Part shown: positions 49,797 to 59,352 of the stretch, piece after piece | How the letters are laid out: every line of letters begins with the position of its first letter | Position numbering within the stretch: the stretch's first letter is position 1 | NCBI RefSeq assembly: GCF_042310355.1 | Contig: NZ_JBHJMR010000008.1 | Location: 1 to 64,000, forward strand | DNA: 64,000 nt | Source of the DNA: Wenzhouxiangella sp042310355 | Lineage (GTDB): Bacteria; Pseudomonadota; Gammaproteobacteria; Xanthomonadales; Wenzhouxiangellaceae | Direction: 5' to 3' | Notes under the pieces: generated by a model | Databases searched by the model: none | Told to the model about the DNA's origin: nothing | Seen by the model: the letters and a program-made list of their open reading frames with translations, nothing else | Made by a program: the position numbers and the translations under genes

Positions 49797-50525
49797 GGGT
49801 GGGTTGGCATCACCGGCCGCGGTGCGGGCCTCGACAAGTCAAATTCTGTTTCGCCCGGCGCTTTGCGCTCTTGCGGCGAGTAACTTTTTTCCCGCGCGAA
49901 AAAAGTAACCAAAAAACGCGCTTCAACGTCAAAGTCCAACGCTCGGTTATCTCAGGAGCTTGGCGACTGTGCGGGCTGGCCCCTTCGGTGAGCGGGCTTC
50001 GCGACGGCCCGGCTGATCGCGTGGTGCGCTGGATAATTTCCGAAAGTGGCCATGGGCGGGATCTTTGGCTTACGCTCCGGATTGACCCCCGCGCGCTGAG
50101 CGCGCGCCATCTGCTCGGCTGCGGAGAAGCGTAGGATGCGTGGAGCGAAGCGCAACGCATCAGCCGATGCGTTACGGCCCTACGGGCCTCCACGCATCCT
50201 ACGCATCTGGATCGAGCCTCCGCGCGCGCAGCGCGCCACCTTCGAAGCCGTGCCGTCCTCGTGCGGGCTTCGTCCCATTCCTGCAAACGCCACCAGATCC
50301 TCCGACCGAGTCTTCGCGAAGCCCGCTCCACGAAGGGGCCAGCCACCTCGCGGCTCAAGTCCTGAAACCCCGGATCGTGGGACTTTGACTTTGAAAAGCG
50401 CTTTTTCGTATCTTTTTTCGCTTTGGAAAAAAGGTACTCGCCGAAAGAGCCTGCGAAGCAGGCCGGGCGAAACCGCAGTTGACGTGTCGAGGCCCGCACA
50501 GCGACCGGTGGGCGCCATCCCACCC
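49797..50525. repeat. 730-bp region of two inverted imperfect repeat arms
   Basis: The left arm (49797 to about 50015) and right arm (about 50305 to 50525) align in opposite orientation. Shared blocks, read on the plus strand of the left arm, include GTGCGGGCCTCGACA, TTTCGCCCGGC, CGGCGAGTA and TGGCCCCTTCG. The core with T6 and A6 runs forms a palindrome-like centre in each arm. No gene is present in 49741-50570. A smaller palindromic element (50128-50201) lies between the arms. The family resembles the repeats frequent in xanthomonad genomes. Confidence 0.75.
50128..50201. repeat. palindromic element of the GTAGGATGCG family, single copy
   Basis: CGTAGGATGCGTGGAG at the left and its complement CTCCACGCATCCTACG at the right form the outer stem, and GCAACGCATC with GATGCGTTAC gives an inner stem. 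It is the same family as the four-unit array at 53392-53850. Similar elements occur in many proteobacteria, often many copies per genome. Confidence 0.85.
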
Positions 50526-50570
50526 ACTGCCCCAGGGCGTGAAGTCGTCCGTCGGCGACGCGACCCCGAC

Positions 50571-51407
50571 CTACGGCAACTGCGTCGCCAGCGCCCCCAC
50601 ATGCACCCCGTGATTGAAGTAGCGCGTCTTGATGCCGGACGCCTCGAAGCGCTCGGGTGTGACCGCCTCGATCTCGCCGCCCTTGCGCGCCTGGGTCAAC
50701 GACCACCAGCCCGAGGGATAGCAGGGCTGAGGGAAGCCCAGGGTGCGGATCGTGGTGAAGCCGGCCCGTTCCATGTTGTCGCGGATGCCGGCGATGAGCT
50801 TGCGGTGCAGCAGGGGTGACTCGCTTTGCTGCAGGAACAGGCCGCCCTCGGCCAGGGCCGAATGGCAGTCGGCGACGAACTCGGGCCCGAACAGGCCCTC
50901 GGCCGGGCCGATCGGGTCGGTCGAGTCGACGATGATCACGTCCATGCTGCCGGGCTCGAGGTTCTTCACGTGCGCCAGGCCGTCGTCGAAGACCAGCTCG
51001 GCGCGCGGGTCGTCGTTGCGCTCGCACAACTCGGGAAAGAACTTCTCGGCCAGGCGGGTGACCTGCTCGTCGATCTCGACCTGGGTGCAGCGCTCGACCG
51101 CCTCGTGCGCCAGCACTTCCCTGAGCGTGCCGCAGTCGCCGCCACCGATGATCAGCACGCGCTTGGGCGCCGGATGCGAGAACAGCGCCGGGTGACTCAT
51201 CATCTCGTGGTATAGAAAGTTGTCCCGCGTGGTCAGCATCACGAAGCCGTCGATGACCATCAGGTTGCCCCACTGGCTGGTGCGGTAGACGTCGATGGTC
51301 TGGTAGTCGGTCACCTCGTGCGCCAGGCGGGATTCGATCGCCCAGGACTGGGCGCTGCCGGCCTCGGAACAGGCCTCGGTAAACCATTTGCGGTCGGTCG
51401 GAAGCAT
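50571..51407 (-). CDS. speE: spermidine synthase
   Basis: This 278-residue aminopropyltransferase starts at MLPTDRKWFTEA (51407). It has the S-adenosyl-type motif RVLIIGGGDCGTLREVLAHEAVE, the catalytic Asp in VDSTDPIGPAEGLFG and the substrate loop near SQWGNLMVIDGFVMLTTRDNFLYHEMM (Y and H conserved). It makes spermidine from putrescine with decarboxylated SAM. It is divergent from arginine decarboxylase, 77 bp away, so the two may share a control region. speD is not in the window. Confidence 0.93.
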   Translation of the reverse strand: MLPTDRKWFTEACSEAGSAQSWAIESRLAHEVTDYQTIDVYRTSQWGNLMVIDGFVMLTTRDNFLYHEMMSHPALFSHPAPKRVLIIGGGDCGTLREVLAHEAVERCTQVEIDEQVTRLAEKFFPELCERNDDPRAELVFDDGLAHVKNLEPGSMDVIIVDSTDPIGPAEGLFGPEFVADCHSALAEGGLFLQQSESPLLHRKLIAGIRDNMERAGFTTIRTLGFPQPCYPSGWWSLTQARKGGEIEAVTPERFEASGIKTRYFNHGVHVGALATQLP

Positions 51408-51484
51408 GGCGTCTTGATCAGGCTGGAATCGACCATCGATGTTAACCCGAATGGCCGCCACGGTTGCCCGTTACAATCGACGCC

Positions 51485-53347
51485 ATGACTGACGACTCCA
51501 TCGCCCGCGCCCGCCGCCGCTACGCCATCGACCGCTGGTCGGAGGGCTACTTCGATCTCGATGACCACGGGCAACTGCTCGCGCGCCCCGACCGGGCGCA
51601 GCGGCTCGCACTGGCCGACATCGTCGAGCGCGCCCGCGCCGACGGCCTGCGCCTGCCCATGCTGCTGCGCTTTCCCGACATCCTGCGCGCGCGCGCCGGG
51701 CAGTTGCGCGAGGCCTTCGAAAACGCAATCGACGAGCAGGACTACGGCGGCCGCTACACCCTGGTCTACCCGATCAAGGTCAACCAGCAGGCCAGCGTGG
51801 TTCGCACGCTCTCCCGGGTGGACGGCCTGGGCCTGGAGGTCGGCAGCAAGCCCGAACTGATCACCGCCCTGGCCGTGAGCCGGCCGGGCACGCTGATCAT
51901 CTGCAACGGCTACAAGGACGCCGCCTACATCCGCCTGGCCCTGAGCGGTCTCAGGCTGGGGCTCAAGCCGGTCATCGTGATCGAAAAACCCGGCGAATGG
52001 CCGCTGATCCGGCGCGAGGCCGAGCGCCTGGGCGTGAGCCCGGAAGTCGGCGTGCGCCTGCGCCTGTCCTCGCTGGGCAGCGGCAACTGGCAGAACACCG
52101 GCGGCGAGCGCGCCAAGTTCGGCCTGGCTGCCAGCCAGGTGCTGGGCCTGGCCGAGGCGATGCGCGAGGCCGGCTGCCTGGACTGGCTCAGCCTGCTGCA
52201 CTTCCACATGGGCTCGCAGATTTCCAACCTGCGCGACATCCAGCGCGGCGTTCGCGAAGCCGGCCGCTACTTCGTCGAGCTGGTCCACGCCGGCATCGAC
52301 ATCCGCCGCCTCGACATCGGCGGCGGCCTGGGCGTGGACTACGAGGGAGGCGGCACGCGCAGCTTCTGCTCGATGAACTACTCGGTCGGCCAGTACGCGC
52401 ACGCCATCGTCGGCGGCATCGCCGAGCTGTGCCGTGAGCACGAGCTGGCCATGCCCGACCTGGTCTCCGAATCCGGCCGGGCGCTGACCGCGCACCACGC
52501 CGTGCTGGTCACCAACGTCACCGAGACCGAGACCCTGCCGCGCGACGCCGAGGGCTGCAGCGCCGACGACCCGCCCGTCATCCGCGGCCTGGCCGAGGTG
52601 CTGGCCCAGGCCGACGAGCGCGAACCCGAGGAGAGCTTTCTCGAGGCCGAACACCTGCTCGAGGAAGGCCGCAACCTGTTTCTCTACGGCGACCTGCCGC
52701 TGCCCGACCGGGCCCGCCTGGAACCCATCTACAACGCCGTCCTCGAGCGTGTCGCCCTGCAGCTCGATCCCGAGCATCGCCGCCACCGCGAGCTCGGCGA
52801 GCGCATCCGCTACCGGCTCTCGGCCAAGTACTTTATCAATCTGTCGATCTTCCAGTCGCTGCCCGATATCTGGGCCATCGACCAGGTCTTTCCCATCGTG
52901 CCGCTGAGCCGGCTCGACGAGGAACCGACCGAGCGCGCCGTGCTCGAGGATCTGACCTGCGATTCCGACGGTAGAATCGACCAGTACGTCGATCGCGGCC
53001 TGCTCGAACCGACCCTGCCGGTCCACCGCATCGGCCCCGACGAGACCTACCTGCTGGGCATCTTCCTGGCCGGTGCCTACCAGGAAACCCTGGGCGACAT
53101 CCACAACCTCTTCGGCGACACCGACAGCATCGATGTGCACCTCGACAACGGCGGCTTCCGCCTCGACAACGCCCGCGCCGGCGACAGCGCCGACATGCTG
53201 CTGGAACTGGTCGGCTACAACCCGCGCGAACTCATGACCGCCTGCCGCGCCCGCGTCGCCGCCGCCGGCCTGCCACGCGACGAAGCCGACGCGCTCGAGC
53301 GCTTGTTGGCGGAGGGGCTGTCGGCGTATACGTATCTGGAGACTTGA
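51485..53347 (+). CDS. speA: biosynthetic arginine decarboxylase
   Basis: This 620-residue PLP enzyme of fold type III starts at MTDDSIARARRR (51485). YPIKVNQQ places the PLP lysine at K98. DIGGGLGVDYEGG is the phosphate-binding glycine loop, and the C-terminal barrel has the active-site Cys region around LLEPTLPVHRIG and YLLGIFLAGAYQ. The product agmatine is the precursor of putrescine. The length matches SpeA. Divergent to speE, it completes most of a polyamine pathway. Confidence 0.95.
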   Translation: MTDDSIARARRRYAIDRWSEGYFDLDDHGQLLARPDRAQRLALADIVERARADGLRLPMLLRFPDILRARAGQLREAFENAIDEQDYGGRYTLVYPIKVNQQASVVRTLSRVDGLGLEVGSKPELITALAVSRPGTLIICNGYKDAAYIRLALSGLRLGLKPVIVIEKPGEWPLIRREAERLGVSPEVGVRLRLSSLGSGNWQNTGGERAKFGLAASQVLGLAEAMREAGCLDWLSLLHFHMGSQISNLRDIQRGVREAGRYFVELVHAGIDIRRLDIGGGLGVDYEGGGTRSFCSMNYSVGQYAHAIVGGIAELCREHELAMPDLVSESGRALTAHHAVLVTNVTETETLPRDAEGCSADDPPVIRGLAEVLAQADEREPEESFLEAEHLLEEGRNLFLYGDLPLPDRARLEPIYNAVLERVALQLDPEHRRHRELGERIRYRLSAKYFINLSIFQSLPDIWAIDQVFPIVPLSRLDEEPTERAVLEDLTCDSDGRIDQYVDRGLLEPTLPVHRIGPDETYLLGIFLAGAYQETLGDIHNLFGDTDSIDVHLDNGGFRLDNARAGDSADMLLELVGYNPRELMTACRARVAAAGLPRDEADALERLLAEGLSAYTYLET

Positions 53348-53350
53348 TTC

Positions 53351-53385
53351 GGGACTCGGGACTCGGGACTCGGGACTCGGGACTC
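53351..53385. repeat. five perfect GGGACTC heptamers
   Basis: Five identical GGGACTC units follow the speA stop by 3 bp. They lead directly into the 124-bp palindromic array. Confidence 0.92.
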
Positions 53386-53391
53386 GAGGAT

Positions 53392-53850
53392 CGTAGGATG
53401 CGTGGAGGCCGAAGGCCGTAACGCATCATCCCAACGCCGGGAAACGATGCGTTGCGCTGACGCTCCACACATCCTACGGATGATCGGTGGCCCAGCCGGC
53501 GACCGAACGTGGAAGCGTAGGATGCGTGGAGGCCGAAGGCCGTAACGCATCATCCCAACGCCGGAAGAACGATGCGTTGCGCTGACGCTCCACGCATCCT
53601 ACGGACAATTGAACGCCCCACCGGCGAACGGGCGTGGAATCGTAGGATGCGTGGAGGCCGAAGGGCCGTAACGCATCATCCCAACGCCGGAAACGATGCG
53701 TTGCGCTGACGCTCCACACATCCTACGGACAATTGAGCGCCCCACCAGCGATCGAACATGAAATCGTAGGATGCGTGGAGGCCCGAAGGGCCGTAACGCA
53801 TCATCCAACGCCGGAAGACCATGCATTGCGCTGGCGCGCCACACATCCTT
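53392..53850. repeat. four-unit tandem array of 124-bp palindromic elements
   Basis: Units start at 53392, 53516, 53641 and 53765, a period of 124-125 bp. Each has an approximately 87-nt palindrome (CGTAGGATGCGTGGAG against CTCCAC(A/G)CATCCTACG, with an inner AACGCATC/GATGCGTT stem) and an approximately 37-nt spacer. The last unit has a decayed right end. Spacers resemble each other and are not unique. The gap 53348-53919 otherwise has no gene. Confidence 0.93.
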
Positions 53851-53919
53851 CTCACAATCTGTGTTCATCTGCGTTGATCTGCGGTTCAATATATGGATAA
53901 CGACCAAACAGGAGACACC

Positions 53920-54777
53920 ATGAAAACAGGCTGGATCGGACTCGGCGCCATGGGTTGGCCCATGGCGGGCCATCTTCACGACCACGGCCATCTCGCGGCC
54001 GTGTGGAATCGCAGCGCAGAGAAGTCGGAGGCTTTCGCCGCCGGGCACGAGGGCGTTTCAGCCGCTGGGTCGCCGGCCGAGCTGACCGCGGCGGTCGAGG
54101 TCGTCTGCCTGTGCGTGTCCGCAGACGACGACCTGCGCGAGGTCGTCGCCGCAATGCGCGCTTCCCTGCGCGCCGGCCAGATCGTGATCGACCACTCCAC
54201 GGTCGCACCCGCCACCGCCCGCGAGCTCGCCGAGCAACTGGCCGCACTGGACGTCGCCTTTATCGACGCACCGGTCACCGGCGGCGTGGAGGGCGCCAAG
54301 AACGGACAACTGGCCGTCATGGCCGGGGGCGAGGCCGAGGCAGTCGAAAAAGCCCGGCCGGTCATGAACAGCTACGCCCGCCTCGTCCACCACCTGGGCC
54401 CCGCGGGCGCCGGCCAGTCGGCCAAGGCGGTCAACCAGCTGATGGTCGCCGGCATCGCCGAGGCGGTGTGCGAATCGCTCGCACTGATGGAACGGCTCGA
54501 GCTGCCGCGCGAAGCGATGCTGGAGCTGCTCGGCGGCGGCGCGGCCGGTAACTGGTTCCTCGACAAGCGCGGCCGCACCATGCTCGAGGATTCCTTCGAG
54601 ACCGGCTTCGCCCCTAGACTCCTGCTAAAGGACCTGAAGATCTGCGACCACCTGTGCCGGGAAGCCGGCTACGACTCGGCCGTACTCACCCAGGCGCTGA
54701 CCGACTACCAGGCCCTCGTCGACGCCGGCGAAACCGGCCGCGATATCTCGGCCCTGTTCCGGCAAAAACGTGCCTGA
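53920..54777 (+). CDS. NAD(P)-dependent oxidoreductase of the 3-hydroxyisobutyrate dehydrogenase family
   Basis: This is a 285-residue protein from MKTGWIGLGAMG (53920), chosen because AGGAG lies 7 nt upstream. GLGAMGWPMAGHL is the dinucleotide fold. DHSTVAPATARELAEQLA, DAPVTGGVEGAKNGQLAVMAGG and GAGQSAKAVNQLMVAG contain the catalytic Lys and substrate loops. The C-terminal helical domain is complete. Substrates of this family are beta-hydroxy acids (3-hydroxyisobutyrate, tartronate semialdehyde, 6-phosphogluconate-like); I cannot choose between them. Confidence 0.88.
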   Translation: MKTGWIGLGAMGWPMAGHLHDHGHLAAVWNRSAEKSEAFAAGHEGVSAAGSPAELTAAVEVVCLCVSADDDLREVVAAMRASLRAGQIVIDHSTVAPATARELAEQLAALDVAFIDAPVTGGVEGAKNGQLAVMAGGEAEAVEKARPVMNSYARLVHHLGPAGAGQSAKAVNQLMVAGIAEAVCESLALMERLELPREAMLELLGGGAAGNWFLDKRGRTMLEDSFETGFAPRLLLKDLKICDHLCREAGYDSAVLTQALTDYQALVDAGETGRDISALFRQKRA

Positions 54778-54823
54778 ACCCGGCGAGCCGCGCCGCCCGG
54801 CGCGGATGGATGGATGCAGCGCT

Positions 54824-56215
54824 TCAGTCTTCCGTCGCGTCGATGCGCACGCTTGTAGACACCGCTCCGGATGAACCGTAGTTGGCGCGTTGCGGCACAC
54901 CGCCCTCGCCGGGCAGGACACCGTTGGTGTACTCGGCAAAGGTCGTCACGATGGCCGGACAGCCCCAATACCTGCGGCCCGAGGAGGCGACCAGGACCGG
55001 GGCGCCGTCGCCGCAGTCAAAGCCGAATCTCGCCTGGCCGTTTTCCGGCAGGCGCTCGGTGGCCGAAGGACTCATCTGGTCCAGGTCTTCTCCCGGCGAC
55101 TGGACGAGATGACTGAGGCCGAATAGCCGCGAGTCCTGCACCGACCCGACCTCCGAAACCGTGGTGGTGAAATCCAGAAGATTGACGACAGCTTCATAGT
55201 CCAGCCAGAGCGTCGTCGTGTTGAAGAAAGGCAGGGCCGGCGGCGTGGGAATGCTGACCCCCGTCCACGACCTGCCCGACCGCTCGGTAATCAGCATGGA
55301 GACCGAGGCGGACGAAAGCGCATGGCTTTCCGGATACGCGCTTGCCGCGGGTAGCGTCACAGTCCACTCACTCCGGGCATTCAGCGACTCGGAGATATCG
55401 TAGGACGCTCGGGCGGTGTAGGTCATCAGCGCCGCCGAGGCCGCGTCGATCGGGTTCTCCCAGAAGTCCTCGATGCACTCGCCATCGACGCAGACCACCG
55501 AGCGGGTCTGCCCGGAAGAGGTGCCTTCGTCATGCGTCGAGGCCAGGTCCGGCTGGGCATCGCCCGGCCCGCTGTGCTGGACGATGTTGCTGAAATTCTT
55601 CAGGGCCGTGACCGGAACCCCGTAGAGCGTGCCTTTCGACACGTTGACGATCCGCGCACCGGCCCGGATATCGCCGGCAGGCGGGGCCAGCGCGGCATCC
55701 GGCGTCCAGGCATCGTCGTTCCACAGATCCACGATCGCCTCGCAGTCGCGGTCATTCACGTGCGCGGCCAGCGGCGGGTCGACCACGATGCCCATTTCCA
55801 CGACCTCCAGCGAACCCGCGCTGAACTCGAAGCCCACCTCATCCGTCGCCTCGATGCCGTCCGTGCCTTCGACCAACAAGCAAGAGTCCGACGTAGTCAG
55901 CAGCCGCGCTGCGTCGTCCTGCCGCGTCAGGCCACCGGCCCAGGTCGCGCCCCGCGCGAGATAGAGATTGGCGGTCAGTCGTGGCTCGCCGTCGCGGTCG
56001 AGCACCCGCAGCTTCAGGGCCCGCGCGGCTGATTCCTCGGTCGAGTCGCTGATCTCGACCAGCGACTCGTTATTGCTGTTGGCAATTGCGAACGGCACGA
56101 TCAGGTACTGGCCGGCGCCGTCGTCCGAGCGCTCGATCGCGGAGGCCCCGGACGTGCAAAACAGGCATACGGCGCCTGCCGCAGCGACGATTCGATGTAC
56201 AAGAGATTGGTGCAT
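54824..56215 (-). CDS. secreted protein of unknown function
   Basis: This is a 463-residue protein from MHQSLVHRIV (56215), with GGAGGATGC immediately upstream. The signal peptide ends at ASAIER. The mature part begins GQYLIVPFAIANSNNESLVEI, a pattern of a surface beta-rich protein, and holds several Cys pairs (VVCVDGECIED, FGFDCGDG). No known domain is recognised, and there is no C-terminal anchor or sorting tail. It is divergent from the large secreted protease, 254 bp away, and it might be functionally linked to it. Confidence 0.65.
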   Translation of the reverse strand: MHQSLVHRIVAAAGAVCLFCTSGASAIERSDDGAGQYLIVPFAIANSNNESLVEISDSTEESAARALKLRVLDRDGEPRLTANLYLARGATWAGGLTRQDDAARLLTTSDSCLLVEGTDGIEATDEVGFEFSAGSLEVVEMGIVVDPPLAAHVNDRDCEAIVDLWNDDAWTPDAALAPPAGDIRAGARIVNVSKGTLYGVPVTALKNFSNIVQHSGPGDAQPDLASTHDEGTSSGQTRSVVCVDGECIEDFWENPIDAASAALMTYTARASYDISESLNARSEWTVTLPAASAYPESHALSSASVSMLITERSGRSWTGVSIPTPPALPFFNTTTLWLDYEAVVNLLDFTTTVSEVGSVQDSRLFGLSHLVQSPGEDLDQMSPSATERLPENGQARFGFDCGDGAPVLVASSGRRYWGCPAIVTTFAEYTNGVLPGEGGVPQRANYGSSGAVSTSVRIDATED

Positions 56216-56469
56216 GCATCCTCCCTCCGGATTCGGATTGTCCCTCTTCTGGTTCACCCGCGTGAACGGCATGACGCTCGTGCGCCTTGCCCGGCGCTTG
56301 TACTGGATTTGGGGATCCAGCGTGCAACAAGCGACACGATTCGATAGTATCAGCGGTTCCATTAAATCCGCCTCAATGTGACGATAGCCCGCAAAACACA
56401 TCATTACACCCGAACCCTGGCCGGGGGGACGAACGTGTTCGGGACACAAGCACACAGGGAGTACCAGCC

Positions 56470-59250
56470 ATGACTCGAATACTTGCGGCCATCCTGATGG
56501 CCATTCTGACCACCACCGCAGTGGCGGCCGGTGAGCGCCCGCCGCCCGCCAGCTGGGCGCTGGAGCGCGACACCCTGGCCGACATCCGCCAGCTCGACAC
56601 CCTGCGCTACGACGCCCTCGACCTCGAAGCCATCGCCGCCGAGGACGCCGGGCGCGAAGCCATGGGCCAGCCGCCGCGCTTCGCCATTCCGCGCGAGACC
56701 AGTGTCCGCACGGCCGACGCCGGTCGCTGGGAAGTCGACGGCGACACCGCCATCTGGCGCATCGCCGTCAGCGCCGAGGAAGCCGTGCTTCTCAACTTCG
56801 GCTTCGACGATGTCTTTCTGCCCGAGGGCGCAAGGCTCTACGTCTACAGCCCCAAGGCCGCCGACGAGCAATCCATGGCGCCGCCGGGCGTCATCGGCCC
56901 CTACGGCAGCGAAATCAACAAGCCGCACGGCGAGTTCTGGACGCCCAACCTGCGCGGCAACGAAGCCGTGATCGAGTTCAACGTGCCGGTCGAACGGCAG
57001 GATGAGCTGCGCTTCCGGATCAAGCAGGTCAGCCAGGGCTACCGCGGCTTCGGCGGCACGGCCCTGAGCTACCACCAGAACAAGCGCCAGGGCAACTACG
57101 ACGGCAAGCAGGCCTGCGAGACCACCGGCGGCGCACGTTCCGGCGCGTGCAACCAGGACGTTGCCTGCCTGAGCGAGGAAGATCCCTGGAACGACCCGGT
57201 TCGCTCGGTGGGCGCCTACACCGTCTCCGGCACCGACACCTGCACCGGATCGCTCGTCAACAACACCGCCAACGACCAGCGCATGCTGTTCGTCACCGCG
57301 TCGCACTGCATCGGCGAGAGCGATCCCCCCAGCATGGTGGTCTACTGGAACTACGAGTGGCCCACATGCCGCCGACCCGGCGATTCCGAAGGCACGGACA
57401 CCAATCCGCCCGACCCGAACGAATCGACCAGCGGCGCCACTTGGCTGGCAGCCACCCCGAGCCCGTTTAGTGGTTGCTCGACGCCCGGCGAGTGCTCCGA
57501 CGTCACGCTGACCGAACTCGACGGCACCCCCGACGAGGAATGGGATCTGCACTGGTCGGGCTGGGACCGTCGGCCGCCACCTACGGCCTGCGCGCAGGGT
57601 CCGGGCGACGAAACCGACGGACTGTGCGCCTCGATTCACCATCCGGCCGTGGACGAGAAGCGCATTACCTTCGTCGCCGAGGACATGGAGAGCGGCAACA
57701 TCGCGAGCGCCCAGGGCATTCACTGGCATCCTTACTGGCATCCGGATCCGCCCGAGTTGCCGAACATGCCCGACGGCGGCGATATCCCGCCGGCGGTGAC
57801 CGAACCCGGTTCTTCGGGGTCGCCACTCTACAGCGCCGATCAACGCTTTGTCGGCGTGCTCAGTGGCGGACCGGCCTTCTGCGGCGCGACGGGCGAGGAT
57901 CTGTCCGACTTCTACGGCGGTCTCTGGCACGCCTGGGACGGCACCGGAACCGAGACGACGCGCATGAAGGATCACCTCGATCCGGTCGGCAACGAGCCCG
58001 ACTTCATCGAGGGTATCGACGGCGCGGGCTTCACGATCGCCCCCGAAGAGACCTCGCTGAGCCAGTGCGGCTTCGACGACATCGTGCTCAACGTCGACGT
58101 CAACCAGAGCGGCGACTTCGCCGATCCGGTCACCCTGTCATCCACCGGCCTGCCCGGAGGCGTCGGCAGCGGCTTCTCGACCAATCCGGTCACCCCGCCG
58201 GGCAGCACGCAGCTTACGCTCGACAGCCTGAGCCAGGCCGGAACGGGCTCGTTCCAGTTCGACCTGGAAGGATCGGGCGGCGGCTTTGACCAGACCGTCC
58301 AGATGTCGGTTGCGCTCAGCGACGACACGCCGGGCGCGGCGACCATCACCGCGCCGGGCGACGGTGCGCTGGGCGTATCCACCAACCCGACCATCACCTG
58401 GGACGCGGCCGACCAGGGCGTGGACTACATCCTCGAGATCGCCGAGGACGCCGCCTTTACGCAGGTGGTCTACTCGGCCACCGTGCAGGGCACGAGCCAC
58501 CAGGCCGATGCCGGCCTGGACACCAGCGCGAGCTACTACCTGCGTATTCGCGCCAGCAACGACTGCGGTGACGGCGACTGGTCGCCGACGGTGGAATTCA
58601 CCACCGAGTCACTGCCGGGCGACTGCCCGTCCGGCACGCAGGCCACCAGCCTGCTGACCGAAGACTTCGACGACGCCTCGCTGCCGAGCGGCTGGAGCAC
58701 GGACGGCTCTGTAGGCAGCGCCACCTGGGTGCCGTCGACGGCTCAGACCGAAAGCGGCTCTCACTCGGTCTTCGCCGAGAACATCGACAGCGAATCCGAC
58801 CAGCGCCTGGCCTCGCCGGCCGTCAGCCTGCCGAACGACGCCACGTCGCTATTCCTGACCTTCCACAACTGGCAGGATATCGAGTCCGCCGACCCGGGCT
58901 GCTATGACGGCGGCTTCCTGGAGATCTCCACCGACGGCGGCGGCAGCTGGTCGCAAGTCACGGATGCCGATATCCAGGTCAGGGCCTATGATGGCGATAT
59001 CGATGGCGGCTTCGGCAATCCGCTGGGCGGCAACCCGGGCTGGTGCGGCGACCCGCGCGACGCCTGGGAGCGCTACTCGGTCGACCTGTCGAACTGGGCC
59101 GGCGAGGATGTCAGCTTCCGCTGGCGCTTCGGCACCGACTCGTCGATCTCCCAGTACGGATGGCACGTCGACAGCGTGGAAGTGAAGGCCTGCGAGGCGG
59201 CCCAACCGATCATCTTCGAGGATCGCTTCGAAGGCGCGGCTGCGCGCTGA
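56470..59250 (+). CDS. large secreted trypsin-like serine protease
   Basis: This is a 926-residue protein. I chose MTRILAAILMAIL (56470), with AGGGAG upstream, giving a clear signal peptide. A propeptide-like region (to about 215) is followed by the protease domain. TASHC carries the catalytic His at 279, GSSGSP carries the catalytic Ser at 449, and a candidate Asp is in the DVTLTELDG region. Six or more Cys suggest lysyl-endopeptidase-like disulfides. Then come fibronectin-like domains (about 600-715) and a C-terminal MAM-like beta-sandwich (about 735-915, TEDFDDASLPSGW...). It ends in IIFEDRFEGAAAR, a tail shared with other secreted proteins here. It is probably an extracellular protease. 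Confidence 0.85.
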   Translation: MTRILAAILMAILTTTAVAAGERPPPASWALERDTLADIRQLDTLRYDALDLEAIAAEDAGREAMGQPPRFAIPRETSVRTADAGRWEVDGDTAIWRIAVSAEEAVLLNFGFDDVFLPEGARLYVYSPKAADEQSMAPPGVIGPYGSEINKPHGEFWTPNLRGNEAVIEFNVPVERQDELRFRIKQVSQGYRGFGGTALSYHQNKRQGNYDGKQACETTGGARSGACNQDVACLSEEDPWNDPVRSVGAYTVSGTDTCTGSLVNNTANDQRMLFVTASHCIGESDPPSMVVYWNYEWPTCRRPGDSEGTDTNPPDPNESTSGATWLAATPSPFSGCSTPGECSDVTLTELDGTPDEEWDLHWSGWDRRPPPTACAQGPGDETDGLCASIHHPAVDEKRITFVAEDMESGNIASAQGIHWHPYWHPDPPELPNMPDGGDIPPAVTEPGSSGSPLYSADQRFVGVLSGGPAFCGATGEDLSDFYGGLWHAWDGTGTETTRMKDHLDPVGNEPDFIEGIDGAGFTIAPEETSLSQCGFDDIVLNVDVNQSGDFADPVTLSSTGLPGGVGSGFSTNPVTPPGSTQLTLDSLSQAGTGSFQFDLEGSGGGFDQTVQMSVALSDDTPGAATITAPGDGALGVSTNPTITWDAADQGVDYILEIAEDAAFTQVVYSATVQGTSHQADAGLDTSASYYLRIRASNDCGDGDWSPTVEFTTESLPGDCPSGTQATSLLTEDFDDASLPSGWSTDGSVGSATWVPSTAQTESGSHSVFAENIDSESDQRLASPAVSLPNDATSLFLTFHNWQDIESADPGCYDGGFLEISTDGGGSWSQVTDADIQVRAYDGDIDGGFGNPLGGNPGWCGDPRDAWERYSVDLSNWAGEDVSFRWRFGTDSSISQYGWHVDSVEVKACEAAQPIIFEDRFEGAAAR

Positions 59251-59281
59251 TCCAGGCAAGCCAGCCACCAGCGCTGACAGC

Positions 59282-59312
59282 AAAAAGGCCGGGCACCGCC
59301 CGGCCTTTTTTT
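59282..59312 (+). terminator. intrinsic terminator
   Basis: AGGCCGGGC-ACC-GCCCGGCCT is a 9-bp stem followed by seven Ts and preceded by A5, so it can act on both strands for the convergent genes on either side. The core equals that of the terminator at 49717. Confidence 0.93.
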
Positions 59313-59352
59313 ATGGCCGCCTTGTTCAGCCCGCAAGCCGCAAACGCCGGCC

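Noticed and set aside
53392..53850. CRISPR-like regular repeat spacing
   Set aside because: The period is 124 bp, repeats are long palindromes, the spacers resemble one another, and no cas gene is present.
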